A stretch of DNA of 64,000 nucleotides from Linum tenue. Lineage: Eukaryota > Streptophyta > Magnoliopsida > Malpighiales > Linaceae. The notes beneath the pieces were generated by a model that saw only the letters and a list, made by a program, of their open reading frames with translations, did no database searches and was not told where the DNA came from. The stretch is from assembly GCA_946122785.1 (NCBI GenBank), contig CAMGYJ010000010.1, forward strand, positions 29,305,608 through 29,369,607. The letters run 5' to 3'. How positions within the stretch are numbered: the first letter of the stretch is position 1; every line of letters begins with the position of its first letter. Made by a program: the position numbers and the translations under genes. Shown piece after piece: positions 44,166 to 56,342 of this stretch.

Positions 44166-45437
44166 TGAGAGTTTGATGATTATATAATTTGTATGTATCA
44201 GTCACACTGATAATGTGTGTTTTGTTTTGTATTTTGACATAAACTATCTACACAATACTCAAACTACTCTTGATATGCTTTAAATGCATTGAAACATGAG
44301 AAATACCAAATGACTAACAAAGAAAATGCAACAGATAGTAACATATATGATTACAAACAAAGTGTTGCCTATATAAAAAAAGTCCATAAATGAAAACATG
44401 AGAGTTGCTTTCTGTGATACATACATAGTCAATCTTCATTATAAAAGAAAATTATTGTCCTTTGGTGGAAAATAAGATGGTTAACGCCTTCGAAAGTTTC
44501 AATTTAATGACTATCTGAAACATTGGTACAAAGAAAATTTTGTCAATTCTAACTTTCATCACATAAATAAATGAACTCAAATTTCACCTAATACAGCCTG
44601 TAAATCCATTCCTAGCTCCCCACTTATATTTATATGTAAAACTCTATCTCATTTAACTATTCAATTGCCACATATTGAAGTTATCCTTTAAGTTCATTTG
44701 TATGAACTCGTGTGCAACTAAGAACAACACAACCACTACCATGTTTACTTGGTATCACAACTAACTAAATGTGTTCAGCCAATTTCATGTCCCAAATTAG
44801 CAAGCACTTTCACCAATCTATCAATCCCCAAGTTTTTATGGAACGTTCATTAGCGATCTCTCACAAACAACACTAATTTAAATTTTAACAGATATATAAG
44901 TTCATAAAAAAACCCCTTAAGCAATTACCATAAACGGATTCATCAAATCTAGCCTCAAATAAAGTTCACACATTTAAGGAATAAAACACCAGGTATATAA
45001 AATATTATACTTGAACTAAATGAAATACTCACACTAATAATAGCTCATCTATTTATCTTACTGGTACTTTCAAAGACAAATTTATATCATGTCGTTGCAT
45101 TAACGGGAGCACTACCAATTCAATGATTCCACCAAGCGATGAATTGACTAATCTGTCATGCATCACTGCATTTCTTGTTTATGAGAAAATATTTTTAGGG
45201 CATAATTCAGAAGTTCTCATTCTGTTGTGGGAAAGAGAGTAAAGATATTGGTGTAGACCCCTAAAAATAACTTTCAAATAACCTCTATATTGGCCTACAA
45301 CCACTCCAATCTCGACTCCTTCAGTTCTGACCCTCTCTCCCTCTGTTTTTCGGCCGAGTAGGGAAGAAGGGGGAAAAGAGTCTGCCGGTGACCTGCTCCC
45401 TTGCGATTATCTCATATAGGCCGAGATTTTGCCGGCG

Positions 45438-45476
45438 ATGATGACATACGACGATAGGGAAGGTTTACCTCCTTCG
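45438..45476 (+). pseudogene. Orphan first exon, MMTYDDREGLPPS
   Basis: A GC-rich leader (about 45310-45437) precedes ATG ATG ACA TAC and a 13-codon open exon that stops at a consensus donor (CG|GTATGT). T-rich intron-like sequence follows, but no second exon. This is the pattern of a captured 5' gene fragment. The rest of 44166-46003 is AT-rich without a supported gene. Confidence 0.4.
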
Positions 45477-46003
45477 GTATGTACTTTTGTTTCTCTTTTC
45501 GGGTATTTTTGTTGGTATTAGGGTTTGGCCTAAGTTTTTGTTGGTTTTATTTGATGTTTCAAAGATTCTGAGTATTTTCTTATTTTGTATGGATTTCCTC
45601 TCTTCTTATCAGTAATTCAAGTGATCAAAATTGCAATTTAGCCCGTGTCTAACACTATTATACCACAGGAAGTGCAACATGAGACCTCCGCCAAGTTATT
45701 TAGGAATAGTTTCATTATTCCCCTCTTTTGACTTTTACCGGGCTCCTGTTTTGTTCAACACCCTACTTGTTCAACTCGCTTCCTTACTTCTTTCATCTAT
45801 GTTCTTGGTTTGGAGCGGCTACATTAGGAACAGTAGTTAAGCAAAGTTAATTAAGAGTAGTGACAGTCAAACCAGGGGAAATGAATCCCAACAAAAAGCA
45901 AAGGAAACTGAAGAGAACTAACGTTTGGCAAGAGGAAAGCTTAAATAAAACTACTTAACCAAAAATTGGGTCAAGGACAAACTTAAAAGTTCTACTAAAT
46001 AAA

Positions 46004-46030
46004 CTAGCTTTTACCCGACCCGTTGGTCGG
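46004..46030 (-). other. Helitron 3' end
   Basis: Read on the minus strand: a perfect 6-bp stem ccgacc / ggtcgg with a four-base loop (46015-46030 in plus coordinates), then a 7-base spacer, CTAG (46004-46007) and T. This fits the Helitron 3' signature well. The body would extend rightwards; its 5' end is not identified. From 46031 to about 47900 the sequence is AT-rich, with no gene I can support. Confidence 0.55.
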
Positions 46031-47939
46031 ATCAATTTCATTCTATTTCGTATAATTTATTTTATCAATATTTATGATTTACTTGATTTGGGATCTTTAA
46101 TTTTATATGATTCACGAAAAATATTTGTCGTTTTAAGAGTTGACAATGACGTAAAAGGATAGTCCAAGCTATTATATTGACCAAAATCTCAAATATTTGA
46201 AGTATTTATTTGAAATTTTATTAAATAAAACACTTGTTGATTCAAATATACAATCGTTTGTCGTGAAAATGGGATTTTATGAAAAAAGATTCATGACTTC
46301 ATAAAGAAAGAAAACCAATTTGATATTCAATAACAAATGTGAACATCGTTTTGGATCATATATTTCAGTTATGTATTTGGTATCTAAATTCAACACATGC
46401 GAGATTTGTCTAAGTCCTAAATTTGGAAGTAGGTGCTAAAACTCTAATCAAATCAAAGGTCAAGGATGAAAAGTTTTGCTATCGAATTTGAAATTTGTTG
46501 GTCCTCATTAATTTGGAATAAGTGACATCCATAGATTAGATTTGTAAATCGAGCATTCAAAGAGACCGATGGGAAAGACATAAAAGTAAAGAAAACAGTA
46601 AAACCATCCAAACAACAAACCTGGGAAGAATTATCATGGTGCCATATTAGCCAACATACAATACATTATTAGTAGTTGATTAAAAACATGTCATCTTCAA
46701 GATTCTCTGGCAATCTCATGGTTTATTGATTAAAACGCGATTCCCAATATAAGAAATCTGTATGTGATCTGGTCATAATTATCTTTTCGCCTATGTTGGT
46801 CCTTGCAATTAACAACACATAACAAAATGAGCTAGCATGTGGCATAGTTATAAGGTATATGCACAAAAGTGAGTTATTAAATGTCCAACGGATCAGGAAG
46901 TAAACATTAATAACCCACTTAGCAATCATCCATATTAGCACAGAACATAGTCATCGAAGTAGCTGTTGTTTTAAGAATTAATTAGTGGGTTGAAACTAAT
47001 ATTAGTGGGTAGAAACTAATATTTCTCCAACTCCCTTCTGTATCCCTCCACTGATGAAACCCAGCCGTCGCTAGGGATGGTTGGGGCGGGTTTTCCTAAA
47101 CCATCCCCATTACCATTACCAAATACCCAAACCCATATCCGCCCCATACCCATGCAGAGGGAGGTTTTGCAAACTCATCCCCATACCCATGGTTTTCGGA
47201 TACCCATGGATAATACCCGTCTCGTATAAAATAATATTATATCTAAAGTTCAACATGTATGTCTTCAATTATAACACAAAACACACATAATAAATAACAA
47301 AAATCAACATAGTTATAGTATTTCTTAATAGGAAAAAGCATTCAATCCTCAAATAGTGTTTAATGAATAAAATTTGTTCCTCAAACCGCGAGGTCTGGAA
47401 GATATAAAATGGAGCCAAACACATCCAAACCACCATTAATGGCAAGCACTTGATTAATAAGTTGAACTCGGCAAGTGAAAGCTTCCTAATGTGCTATTTG
47501 GAAGGTAAGTACCCAAAACTGGCATAAGCTCATTAACCTGCGAATAAATCACAAGAAATTAAACAAAAAAAAAAAACAGAAGCAAAGAGAGAAGGTCACC
47601 ACCATGTCGATTTCGTTATTCCATCACAATCGTAATAGAGTTCTTCACCTTTTCGATTTTGTGCGTCTTCTTATTCCTCCTTCCACTACCGTTCTCTTTG
47701 CCTTCTATGTCTTTGTAAACTGCGACCAGGGGATTTGACCAGGGAAAATTAATTCTCTGTTGTTGCTTCTTCTTCTTCTTCTTCTTCTTCCTCTTAGCCT
47801 TTTTTGTATTCATGAAAGTCCTCATATGTTGACCAAACTAAGACTTATCACAAACACTCAATCAAACTGAAAGGAAGTCGCCAAACTTGAACTACCTGGC
47901 TTTGCCTTCTTTCTACTCCGCTAACTTAATCATCCTTAT

Positions 47940-48420
47940 TCTTTCCTCTGCAAACCTAACGCTCATTTTCCACTTTCTCCTGCCATCATCGAGTTCCCGT
48001 CGTCGTTCCTTCAATCTGAAAGAACGGGCAAAAATGATGAACCAAATCCATGTAGTATAGTAAGGGAAAATCATAACGTAGACCCAAAAATCAACACACT
48101 AAATAAGAAGTCAGAAAGTGAATATTAACGAAAGAGAGTCAGAAAACCCACCGCCGCCGCTAACCCATCCCTCGCCTTTTCTCCTTATGCGAATACAAAG
48201 CTCGTTTTCTTCTTGTATGGTTCACTCTCAGTAATCATAATTTAGTTTCATCGTCGTCTCTTTGATCAGAAAAGAATTGGAGAAGATGATGAACCAAATC
48301 TATCAAGTACGATGGGCTAAACCCAAATTTAGAACTAAATATCCGGAACATAAAGGAGACTGAAATGGAATATCAATGAAAGAGGGCGAGAAACCTACCA
48401 GTTGCAGCTGGGATCTAAAC
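47940..48420. repeat. Diverged 245-bp tandem duplication
   Basis: The phrases atgatgaaccaaatc (48034 and about 48279), gaatatcaa/gaatattaacgaaagag and tcgtcgt(c/t) recur in the same order at about 245-bp spacing. Each unit contains an ATG-ATG-start mini-frame (MMNQI...). The units are well diverged. Confidence 0.5.
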
Positions 48421-48689
48421 CAGAGCTCAATTATTTATGCCTTCTTTGGAACTCGGCTCCCCTGGTTTCCCCGGTTTTCCTTGGCTTCGAGGGGCTTGTA
48501 GTCGCCGAATTCGCCGAAGACGTGGTCTCCTTCTAAGCTGCGATAAGGACACAGGAGGTACAGGAAGGGTTGGCCTATCAATTTAGCTGGGTACACATGG
48601 AAACTCAATCAGATAAAACTAAAGATAAGCGAAGTAAATGATGGAAACAGTAATAGGTAATATGCAGATCAGACTACCAAATCCAATTG

Positions 48690-49090
48690 CGAATAGAGGA
48701 ATTGCGGGCTTCCCCAAAACGCATATATATCAGACTAACAAATCTAACAGCGCGAAGCAACCGGGCAAAACAAACAGAAAAAATTACTGACTCCCCTTCA
48801 AATCGTCGGTTGGCTGGCAAGGGTTCAACGCAGAACTACCTAATCCGGATTGAGAGAAGCAGCAGGAGTAAACTAACCGAAACAATCTCGCCTCCCCTTC
48901 AAATCGGCGGTTGGCTGGAGAATCGTTCACCGCATAACTACCAAATCCGATTGTTCGAATCAGCGGGGGTAAACAAATACCACAAATCATGACTCACCTT
49001 CGATTCGCCGGTTGGCTGGGGAATTCACCGTCAATTAGCCGCAGATCTTCCTCGCTCAATCAGGTGTTCGCTGCTCGTTCCAAACTGCAG
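48690..49090. repeat. 101-bp tandem repeat, about 3-4 units
   Basis: ctccccttcaaatcg and cggttggctgg recur at 48791, 48892 and 48993, exactly 101 bp apart, with actacc(a/t)aatccg between them. An earlier, poorer unit starts near 48690. An open frame of about 100 codons runs across the array only because of the repeats. No host gene is recognised here. The stretch 49260-49926 has no visible gene. Confidence 0.85.
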
Positions 49091-50006
49091 AATCTCGGCA
49101 CGGTAAACTCCACATCAGCGGGCCGTCAATGCCTTCCTCCGCTGAGCAGCAAGCGTCAGTCCCTGTTCCCAAAATTGTCCGCTGAGAAATGGATATCCTG
49201 CCGTGCTGCGGGAAGGAGAAAGCAAAACGTAGATAACCCCGGAGAAAATGGAAGATGATTTCAGCCGCAAAAAAAGTAGTGGGAACCGACGGTTTCTTAT
49301 CTCTCCTGTCAGGCGGGAATTTTTAATTTAATCCCGCGTAACCACCCTGCCACGTCAGACTCCTAAAATCACTCTATGCGCAGGAAAATTTGAATGGGGG
49401 TTGCGGTTTTACTTTTCAGCTATAAATTATACTGTTGATCAAGCTGAAAACCAAGCAGGTACCAATTGCACATATGACTCAAACTAACCCAAATACATAA
49501 CCTACCTTGAAGAGTTGACAATTAACAAACTTTCCTTCGTTAAAACCCATATCAGCAAAAGTTAAGTACACTTCCCTCAAAACACCAAACAGCCAGCCAT
49601 AATGACAGAGTTCGATGGGCGACTAAGCAATCTCAAAACACGTTTTCCCAACAACACATCACAAACAAACAAACACCAAGGATAAGCCAAACCTAACATG
49701 ACCCACACTAATGAACCAACAAAATCAAGTCACGGCATAACGATTATTACTATTCGGTTGTGCATTTGCATGTTAAAACGAAGACTTGATGGATACATGT
49801 ATGAGTGTGATGGTTATTATTCAACCAATGACAATAATAACTAATGAGGTGAAAAAGGATGACATATAGTTGAATGGCGTAATCATGTTAGACAAATCGT
49901 GAGGCTTTTTTGTTGAATTGGCGCCTAAGTTAGAAGGAGGGAAATGTTGAAGCAGGTCTTCTATCACTAGTAAAAGCTTACAAAACCATTGTGATCCACA
50001 ATTAAA

Positions 50007-51705
50007 GGGTTAATTGCAAGTTTGGTCACTGATATTATTAAAAACGTTCATGTTTAGTCACTCAAAATATTTAATTCCATTCGTGGTCACTAAAATTAGT
50101 AAAACATTTCAAGTTTGGTCACTCTCCTTCCAACTCCGTTAACTTTGACTGATGTGGCAGTCAACTCTCAAAGTTGACCGTTAAATGTGTGACGTGGCAC
50201 TTAAAAAATAATAAAAAAGTTAAAATTTTATATTTTAAATATTTCACCTAATTATTATCATCACTAAAAAAATAAAAATAAAAACCTAATTCTTCTACTA
50301 CCTCGGCCTAACCAGCTTTCTCCTCCCGGACTCCACCCGCCGCCATCATGGCTGAAGGTCCGACATCCAGATCGGGTTCTTTGAGAGTTGGTACTAACAG
50401 TGATTGAGGGGCACATATTGAGATCTCTGTTACCATTTACAACTCATTAATCTTCAAATGGCAGACATCCATTTTCCCTAAACTGATCATGGATTTCCAT
50501 AGTCGTTTCAAACTGCAAAATTGAGTAAGAAAACCCAGAAAGAGCTCAACTTGACTGTAAGGAAAAAACAGTAACTATAAGTAGACAGTACTACAAGTAG
50601 ATGGAATCATAGTAATGGCGCTGGGTTTTTCTATCTAGCTAGAGCTCAACTCTGCTCTGGGCATTTTATATGTCATCATCATTGATTCATCAAATCGTTT
50701 CTAACTAATTACACCTCGTCATATATGATTCTACAAGCTCAACCCAATCAAGCTCATGACAAACCTGATAGAAGTAGGGAAAAAATGTAGAAGAAGAAGA
50801 AGGAAAAGTAAAGGGGAAAACTTATGCTCAACTCTGTAATAGCAGAGCAATTGACCATCTGTTAGATGCTGCCTTTGTCTCGTCCTTCAATTCTCTCACA
50901 AACAAAATTCCACAAGTGAAAAGAACAAGAATAAATCAAGATTGACCGTCTGCCGTGCGCAATCAATTGCCGATTCATGAGCTTGCCCTGGCCAGAGGAC
51001 GAGGAGAGAGAGAGAGAGAGTTGGGTTGGATGATGATGTGGGTCAGGGATCGGCGGCGTGCTTGTGCCATTAGACGAGCATGGCGATGCAGCGACGCATG
51101 ATGTAGAATCTGGCCTTCTGTTCTTTCGCCAAGTTGGTGCATTTCCGCCCGATTGACGATGAACCCCCCTTTTCGGAGTAACCCTCGCCTGCCCCTTCGC
51201 CGCCGCCGCCGGCGTACTTGAGGGAAGAACTTTTTCTCAGGAATGGAGACATGTTTGAGTAAGACGAGGACGAAGACGCTGATCTTCACGTAGACGGATA
51301 ACTACCTGACCGCGGACATCCGGATCGGGTTCTTCAGCAGAGACCACGACACGAGAGGGTCTTCAGCCGTGATGGCGGCGGGTGGAGTCGAGGAGGAGAA
51401 AGCAGGTTCGGCGGAGGTAGTAGAAGAATTAGATTTTTATTTTTTTAGTGATGATATTAATTAGGTGGAATATTTAAAATATAAAATTTAAATTTTATTA
51501 TTATTTTTTAAGTGACACGTCATACATTTAACGGTCAACTTTTAGAGTTGACTGCCACATCAGCCAAAGTTAACGGAATTAGACGGAGAGTGGCCGAAAT
51601 TGAAATGTTTTACTAATTTTAGTGACCACGAATAGAATTAAATATTTTTAGTGACTAAACATGAACGTTTTTAGTAATCTCAATGACCAACCTTGCAATT
51701 AACCC
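50007..51705. mobile_element. Pack-MULE-like element carrying a DVL/RTFL-like gene
   Basis: Inverted repeats of about 390 bp begin gggttaattgcaagtttgg and end in its complement. They are flanked by cacaattaaa (49997-50006) and gacaattaaa (51706-51715), a 10-bp duplication with one mismatch. The ends are related to those of the 38963 element. The interior holds GC-rich captured sequence, including a small-peptide gene on the minus strand. No transposase is present. Confidence 0.9.
51070..51252 (-). pseudogene. DEVIL/ROTUNDIFOLIA-like small peptide gene, captured
   Basis: The 60-codon frame starts MSPFLRKSSSLKYAGGGG, has a Gly/Ser-rich middle, and ends RKCTNLAKEQKARFYIMRRC followed by IAMLV and a stop. 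KEQxARFYIxRRCxxMLVCW is the diagnostic RTF motif of plant DVL/RTFL peptides, plasma-membrane-associated growth regulators of roughly 40-150 residues. The conserved Cys codon after MLV is a stop here (TAA, 51070-51072), and the expected WHKH residues follow in frame, so the peptide would lose its last few residues. DVL genes are usually single-exon, as here. It lies in the core of a Pack-MULE. Expression is unknown. Confidence 0.8.
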
Positions 51706-51804
51706 GACAATTAAATTCAACCCCTAAGCTAGAAGGAGAGGGAAAAGTTGAAGCAGGTCTTCTAACACTGGTAGAGCTTACAAAACCATCGCAATCCACA
51801 CTTA

Positions 51805-52244
51805 CAGCCTGTTTGGAAAGGCTAAATTTTGAGGAAATTGAATTCCAATTCCCAAACTTTTCATGATTCTCATGTTTGGAAGTAAAAAGTAAAAAGGAAA
51901 TGGAATTCCAAAAGGCAAAAAGTTGGAAATTCTAATTCCTACCAAAAGTGGTCGGAATTGGTGGAGAGAGTGATGGAATTAGTGGACCCCACATTAATTT
52001 TGACTCACCTTTACAAGAAAGCCCTTACTACTTTTGGATTTGAAATCACTAATACCAAGGATATTATTGTAAAAGCACTTGTAAGAAATCATTTCCATTT
52101 TTTCCAAACATAAAAAGATGAAATTATTTCCCAAACTTTTGGATTTGTTCCAAACATAAAATTTTAAAATGAATTCTCACTTGAATTCAGATTCTCACAA
52201 GAAATGGAATTCATTTTCCAACAGAATTATATCCAAACAAGCTG
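51805..52244. mobile_element. MITE, Harbinger-type
   Basis: The ends cagcctgtttgg and ccaaacaagctg form imperfect 12-bp inverted repeats flanked by TTA on both sides (51802-51804 and 52245-52247), the target preference of PIF/Harbinger. The 440-bp interior is AT-rich, with repeated ggaattcc(a)-type phrases and no ORF. Confidence 0.8.
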
Positions 52245-52646
52245 TTAATTTAAACCCCTAAGCTAGAAGGAAGAAAATGTTAAAGCAGGTCTTCTGTCAC
52301 CAGTTAGAGCTTACAAAACCATCGCGATCCACACATAAAATCTTTGCTATGAACAAAATTCAATCAAACGACTTCTCCAACTACAAACAAATCCCACAAT
52401 TCACTAAAAAGTCCTATACAAATTCTAGATTTTCAAAACACCAAACTTTTTATATATCATCAACATAAGGTAACCTTAATTCCCAACAAATGAGTCTCTG
52501 GAAGACGCAAAACAGGAGTACTTCTCCACTCTAACCTTCTTTGCCTTCTAATCACCCAGAACAGCAAGTCTTACTTGCGAATTTAGCTACCCAAAATCCA
52601 GGTGGAAAAAATAAAACTATGAGGAAGGAATTATACATCCATTCAT

Positions 52647-52943
52647 ATGCCAACAGAAGATCGGCGACTTGTTTCAAAACTGCAACAGTACCGGAATTGC
52701 ATTTCTAAGCCACCGCTGACTTTTCAATCTGATTCCGATTCGGAATTCCAACCTAGCCTCTCCACATTACCTCTACCCATTACAGTACAGGACGACGGCA
52801 GGAAAACCTTACCTATGGAGAGTGCACTTCAAACAATCGGAATTGGTGTAGAGGGTCGCTACAGGCGGCGGGGTTGCTCTAAGAATGAAGGCGATCGGCA
52901 GTTACCTTGCATGGAGGAGGGTAGGTGCGGCGGGGAGACTTGA
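52647..52943 (+). CDS. Hypothetical ORF, 98 codons
   Basis: This ATG-to-TGA frame begins MPTEDRRLVSKLQQYRNCIS and has a Ser/Asp-rich segment SDSDSEF and a basic Gly/Arg-rich end. GC is higher than in neighbouring sequence. I recognise no domain. It could be leader or exon material of a lost host gene rather than a protein-coding gene. No other feature is seen between 52341 and 53121. Confidence 0.2.
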   Translation: MPTEDRRLVSKLQQYRNCISKPPLTFQSDSDSEFQPSLSTLPLPITVQDDGRKTLPMESALQTIGIGVEGRYRRRGCSKNEGDRQLPCMEEGRCGGET

Positions 52944-53121
52944 CGATAGATGCGGCTGAATAGTTGTGATTTGTGAGAAGAAACGGCGTGGCTGGAACCA
53001 ATTTTATGTTTGTGGGCCTTAACAATTCTTGGGCCCGTTCATTCAGCGCTTGTACGTCGTGAAAGATGTTCTTTCCAATATTACCCCTCCGAAAAACACT
53101 CTGGAGGCAGGGATTTTGAAA

Positions 53122-54113
53122 GGGAGTTACTATTTAACGCCCTAATTTTTAAAATTTTACGCCCTAAAATTACCAAACAGACGATTATGCCCCAACTTAT
53201 CCCTAATCCCTCAAAACACAATTTTTCGCCCTAAATACTTCTCGCTTTGCTGCTCTATTGCGGATTCGCGTCGCTGCTCCGCCAATCTCAATCGCCACCT
53301 TTGCTGTTGCGCCTCTTCCCCTCTCTCCAGCACAAACACAGACCCGCCTCCAACAGAAATCCAAAGCGACACCTTCGAGGAGGAAGGTGAAGTCACTTCG
53401 TCGCCGAGAAGGAAGGAGAAGCTCGTCGTCTGGTTCTGCCCCTCCCACTGCCGCCGCCGCCGCCCACCTCTGCTACTCCCGAACTCGAGGAGGAAGAAGA
53501 TGAAGGAGGCTCCTCGAACTCGAGGAGGAAGAATCCCGCCGGCCTGGGTTCTGTTCCGTCGCCGCCGCCTACCTCTACTGAGCTCGAGGAGGAAGAAGAA
53601 GGAAAATCGGCTCCCGACCTGTCCTGATTCCTCTGGCGAAGGTTGGTTCCCAACCTGTCCTGATTCCTCCAGGGATGTCGAGTGGGCTGAGTTGGGTAGC
53701 ACAGAGAATTTCGATGGAAGGATGAGGAGGCGGAGGTAGAGGCAGAGCAATTTGGGCAGCGGCTGATGAGGTGGGGCTTTTGGTTTAGAGAGAGGAGAGC
53801 GGGAGGTGATCGTCGTCGAGATTCAGCACCGGTGGAAGCTTCCGAAATGTAGGGACCAAAAGCGGTCGGAAAGAAGACCAAACTCCGCTGCACCCGTCTC
53901 CCCCTCAGGCGGATGCTCAAATTGACCGTCTCTTCCACTGGTCGGTCGAGAAGATAATACATGCGGCGGTAGACGGCGGTGACAGGGCGCACCGAGCAGC
54001 CGAGGAATCTTAAGGGCGACAAACGGGTTAGGGATAAGTTGGGGGCATAATCGTCTATTTGAGTAAGTTTAGGGCGTAAAATTTAAAAAGTTAGGGCGTT
54101 AAATAGGAATCCA
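53122..54113. mobile_element. Pack-MULE-like element with GC-rich core
   Basis: Inverted repeats of about 100 bp (ctatttaacgccctaa near both ends, gacgattatgcccc inside) are flanked by gattttgaaa at 53112-53121 and 54114-54123, an exact 10-bp duplication. The core (about 53230-54000) is GC-rich and open on both strands, with a short internal direct repeat around 53490-53660 (ctcgaggaggaagaa recurs). A 209-codon minus frame (53393-54022) looks like translated leader or low-complexity sequence (Ser, Gly and Arg runs), not a known protein. Confidence 0.88.
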
Positions 54114-54159
54114 GATTTTGAAATAGGGTCCAAGTTTTTCCTTCATGCTTTTATTTTAG

Positions 54160-54500
54160 TGTAATGTTTATTTTTTATCCAAACTTTTTCCAGATTCTTT
54201 TATTTATCCAAACCTACTAAAATGCTATTATTCAGCCAAATCTTTCGTAATACATCAAAATATTAGCCATTTTTACGTTCTCGTTAATAATTTTGTAACT
54301 CTTTTCTTAGTTAAAATACTAACATTTTGAAATTTTGACCTTCATGTGTCTCTTTCAAGTCAGTATAACGTCACCAAGTCAATATTACTAACAAAATTGC
54401 TAATTGAAAGTTAACATTTGGCTAATTCTTAGTATTTTGATATGTTTGGCTAATAAAAAAGAAGCTGGAAAAGGTTTGATTGATAAATAGTCATTACCCT
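54160..54500. mobile_element. MITE of the 32.5-kb family
   Basis: The ends tgtaatgtttattttttatc and gataaatagtcattaccc, with inner phrase ccagattcttttatttatcc, match the nested elements at 32532-33936. The flanks tttattttag and tttattttat form a 10-bp duplication with one mismatch. About 340 bp, non-coding. Confidence 0.8.
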
Positions 54501-56342
54501 TTATTTTATATATTGTGTAGATGTATTTGTACTTATGTTTTATAATCATTATACATGATAAAAAAAAATTGTCATTATATATATGTCGAAAAATATACAT
54601 AGTATTAGGCTACTCCCGATAAACCAACAGCCAAATCCCAAAAACAATGTATCACTCTAGACTTTTCATACACTCGACTATGTAATATACGTCTCAATCA
54701 GGTTTCGATCAAGAATTGTGAGATTGTACTCGAGGTTATACCAAAAAAGTTAGTGGTTGTGGTTCGACCTTTTTATAACGATAAAATTGCTTGCCGTTTG
54801 GTGTTGGTACCCGATAATTACTTTCCGACGGGACGGTAAAATACAATTTCTAAAGCATGGTTTAGGTAATAGGAATAAATGTTTATCTATGATAAAATCT
54901 TAAATTGTATGATATTTGTAACAATTTGAATACTTTTATGAGAACGTTAATTTGAAAACATATACGAATTTAATATTCAAGTGACAAGAAGTTTAAATAT
55001 ATATTGGAAACCTATATTTCTTTTTAAATATTTCACTAATTTTCTTTCGTTTTTGAAAAATACAATGAGTTTCTTTAGAAATTCAATTTTCACAACAAGT
55101 GATAGTATACTTGAGACATGAACCAATTTATTTTATCAAAACTATAGAGAGAAAGTTAGAAGATTTGAAATTTGACTATTATAATAGTCTTGAAATATCC
55201 TCATACATTAATGTCAGATATTGGCAACCATAACTATTTTTGGAGATATATATTAGTTACTCACGAATTAGTATTTAATAATTCATACTTTCTTACATAT
55301 TATTATTTTACATGATTGTTGACATTAAAATTTGACCCCAATATATGATAAATTTTATGCTTTCATATTACCAATAGCCTAATATCTCGGAGGTTATAAT
55401 TACAACTACATTACATAATTGTCTTATTAGTTTTGTTTGGATTCAATAGAGAAAAAAGTTAATAATAATGAATTATGTGAAGAAACATTTTTAAGCAATT
55501 TATTCTTACAATAATTACTGCAAATTTTTTGTTTGAAATACGAAAAAAATATAGGTACCATTATGCTAGGATTACCTGATCAACACAAATACATATGTGC
55601 TAATTATCAATAATATCACAATCAACAATTAGTGTAAAGACTACTTGCAAATCATTAATAAACAATTTAGAAGATCCAAAATCATTTCAAAATAAAATAA
55701 ACGTATTAGCATAAAGCAACACCTAAAACAAAATTTCTTAAAATATGATTAAAATGGCGGGGTCACGTCCATACATAATTTTGTTATGCATCATATATTG
55801 TTTGCACTCACAAAAACTCCCGCCCTCAATTCCCAGTTGGCCATTCCTCATTATATTACACACCTGACACACACCGTCACCATAGGAGTGCGACATTCAC
55901 TACACGATGAATACATGTTGTTAGGGTTCTTTTTATGAGCTCGAAGGAGGATAGTGGAAAGCAACAGATAAAGAAACAAATGTAGATAGTCCGAGAAAGA
56001 AAGAATATTGTCCATATGTATATGAGATCTTATATAATTTATAAATGTAAGAACAATGTACTGAATTTTTCATATATCTGGGCAAAAGCGGACTAAAATG
56101 ATTAGTCCATTATCCCTCAACCCACTTACTTGACCAGGCCAATGGGCTAAGTTCCAATTTCGATTATTGAGTAAAACGATCAAAAATTGAGGATTTTCAG
56201 AGAGTTTGGTTGAAATTCAAATATTGGTCTTTAACCTACTTTCTTGATAGACAAGTTTTTGCATTTAATTGTTGTTGGATCGGAGGAAAAGAAAGTGAAA
56301 TGGATGGTGGATGGGATCGTGGATATCAATTACTGGGGGTTG
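54501..56342. other. AT-rich intergenic sequence
   Basis: No supported gene. 55085-55330 is a degenerate copy of the repeat at about 41850-42085. The last 240 bp (about 56100-56342) may be internal sequence of the element whose LTR starts at 56343; a purine-rich actgggggttg lies at the boundary, in polypurine-tract position. Confidence 0.55.

Larger units (their letters stand above)
49927..52340. repeat. Host ~90-bp unit in three copies, two interrupted
   Basis: Copies at 49927-50006, 51721-51804 and 52254-52340 share ctaag(c/t)tagaagga, aagcaggtcttct and cttacaaaaccat, followed by gatccaca. Removing the MULE (50007-51705) and the MITE (51805-52244) leaves the three as a tandem triplet. Function unknown. 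Confidence 0.85.

Noticed and set aside
47040..47230. Possible hAT MITE from the ggttggggcggg / acccatacc-rich stretch
   Set aside because: Only one end-like motif could be found; no partner TIR or duplication.
47616..47825. Lysine-rich minus-strand ORF of 69 codons
   Set aside because: It is created by a CTT repeat run (about 47765-47795) and shows no other coding signal.
53393..54022. 209-codon minus-strand ORF as a real protein gene
   Set aside because: Low-complexity Ser/Gly/Arg content, overlapping open frames on both strands, and location inside Pack-MULE ends indicate GC-rich captured leader sequence.
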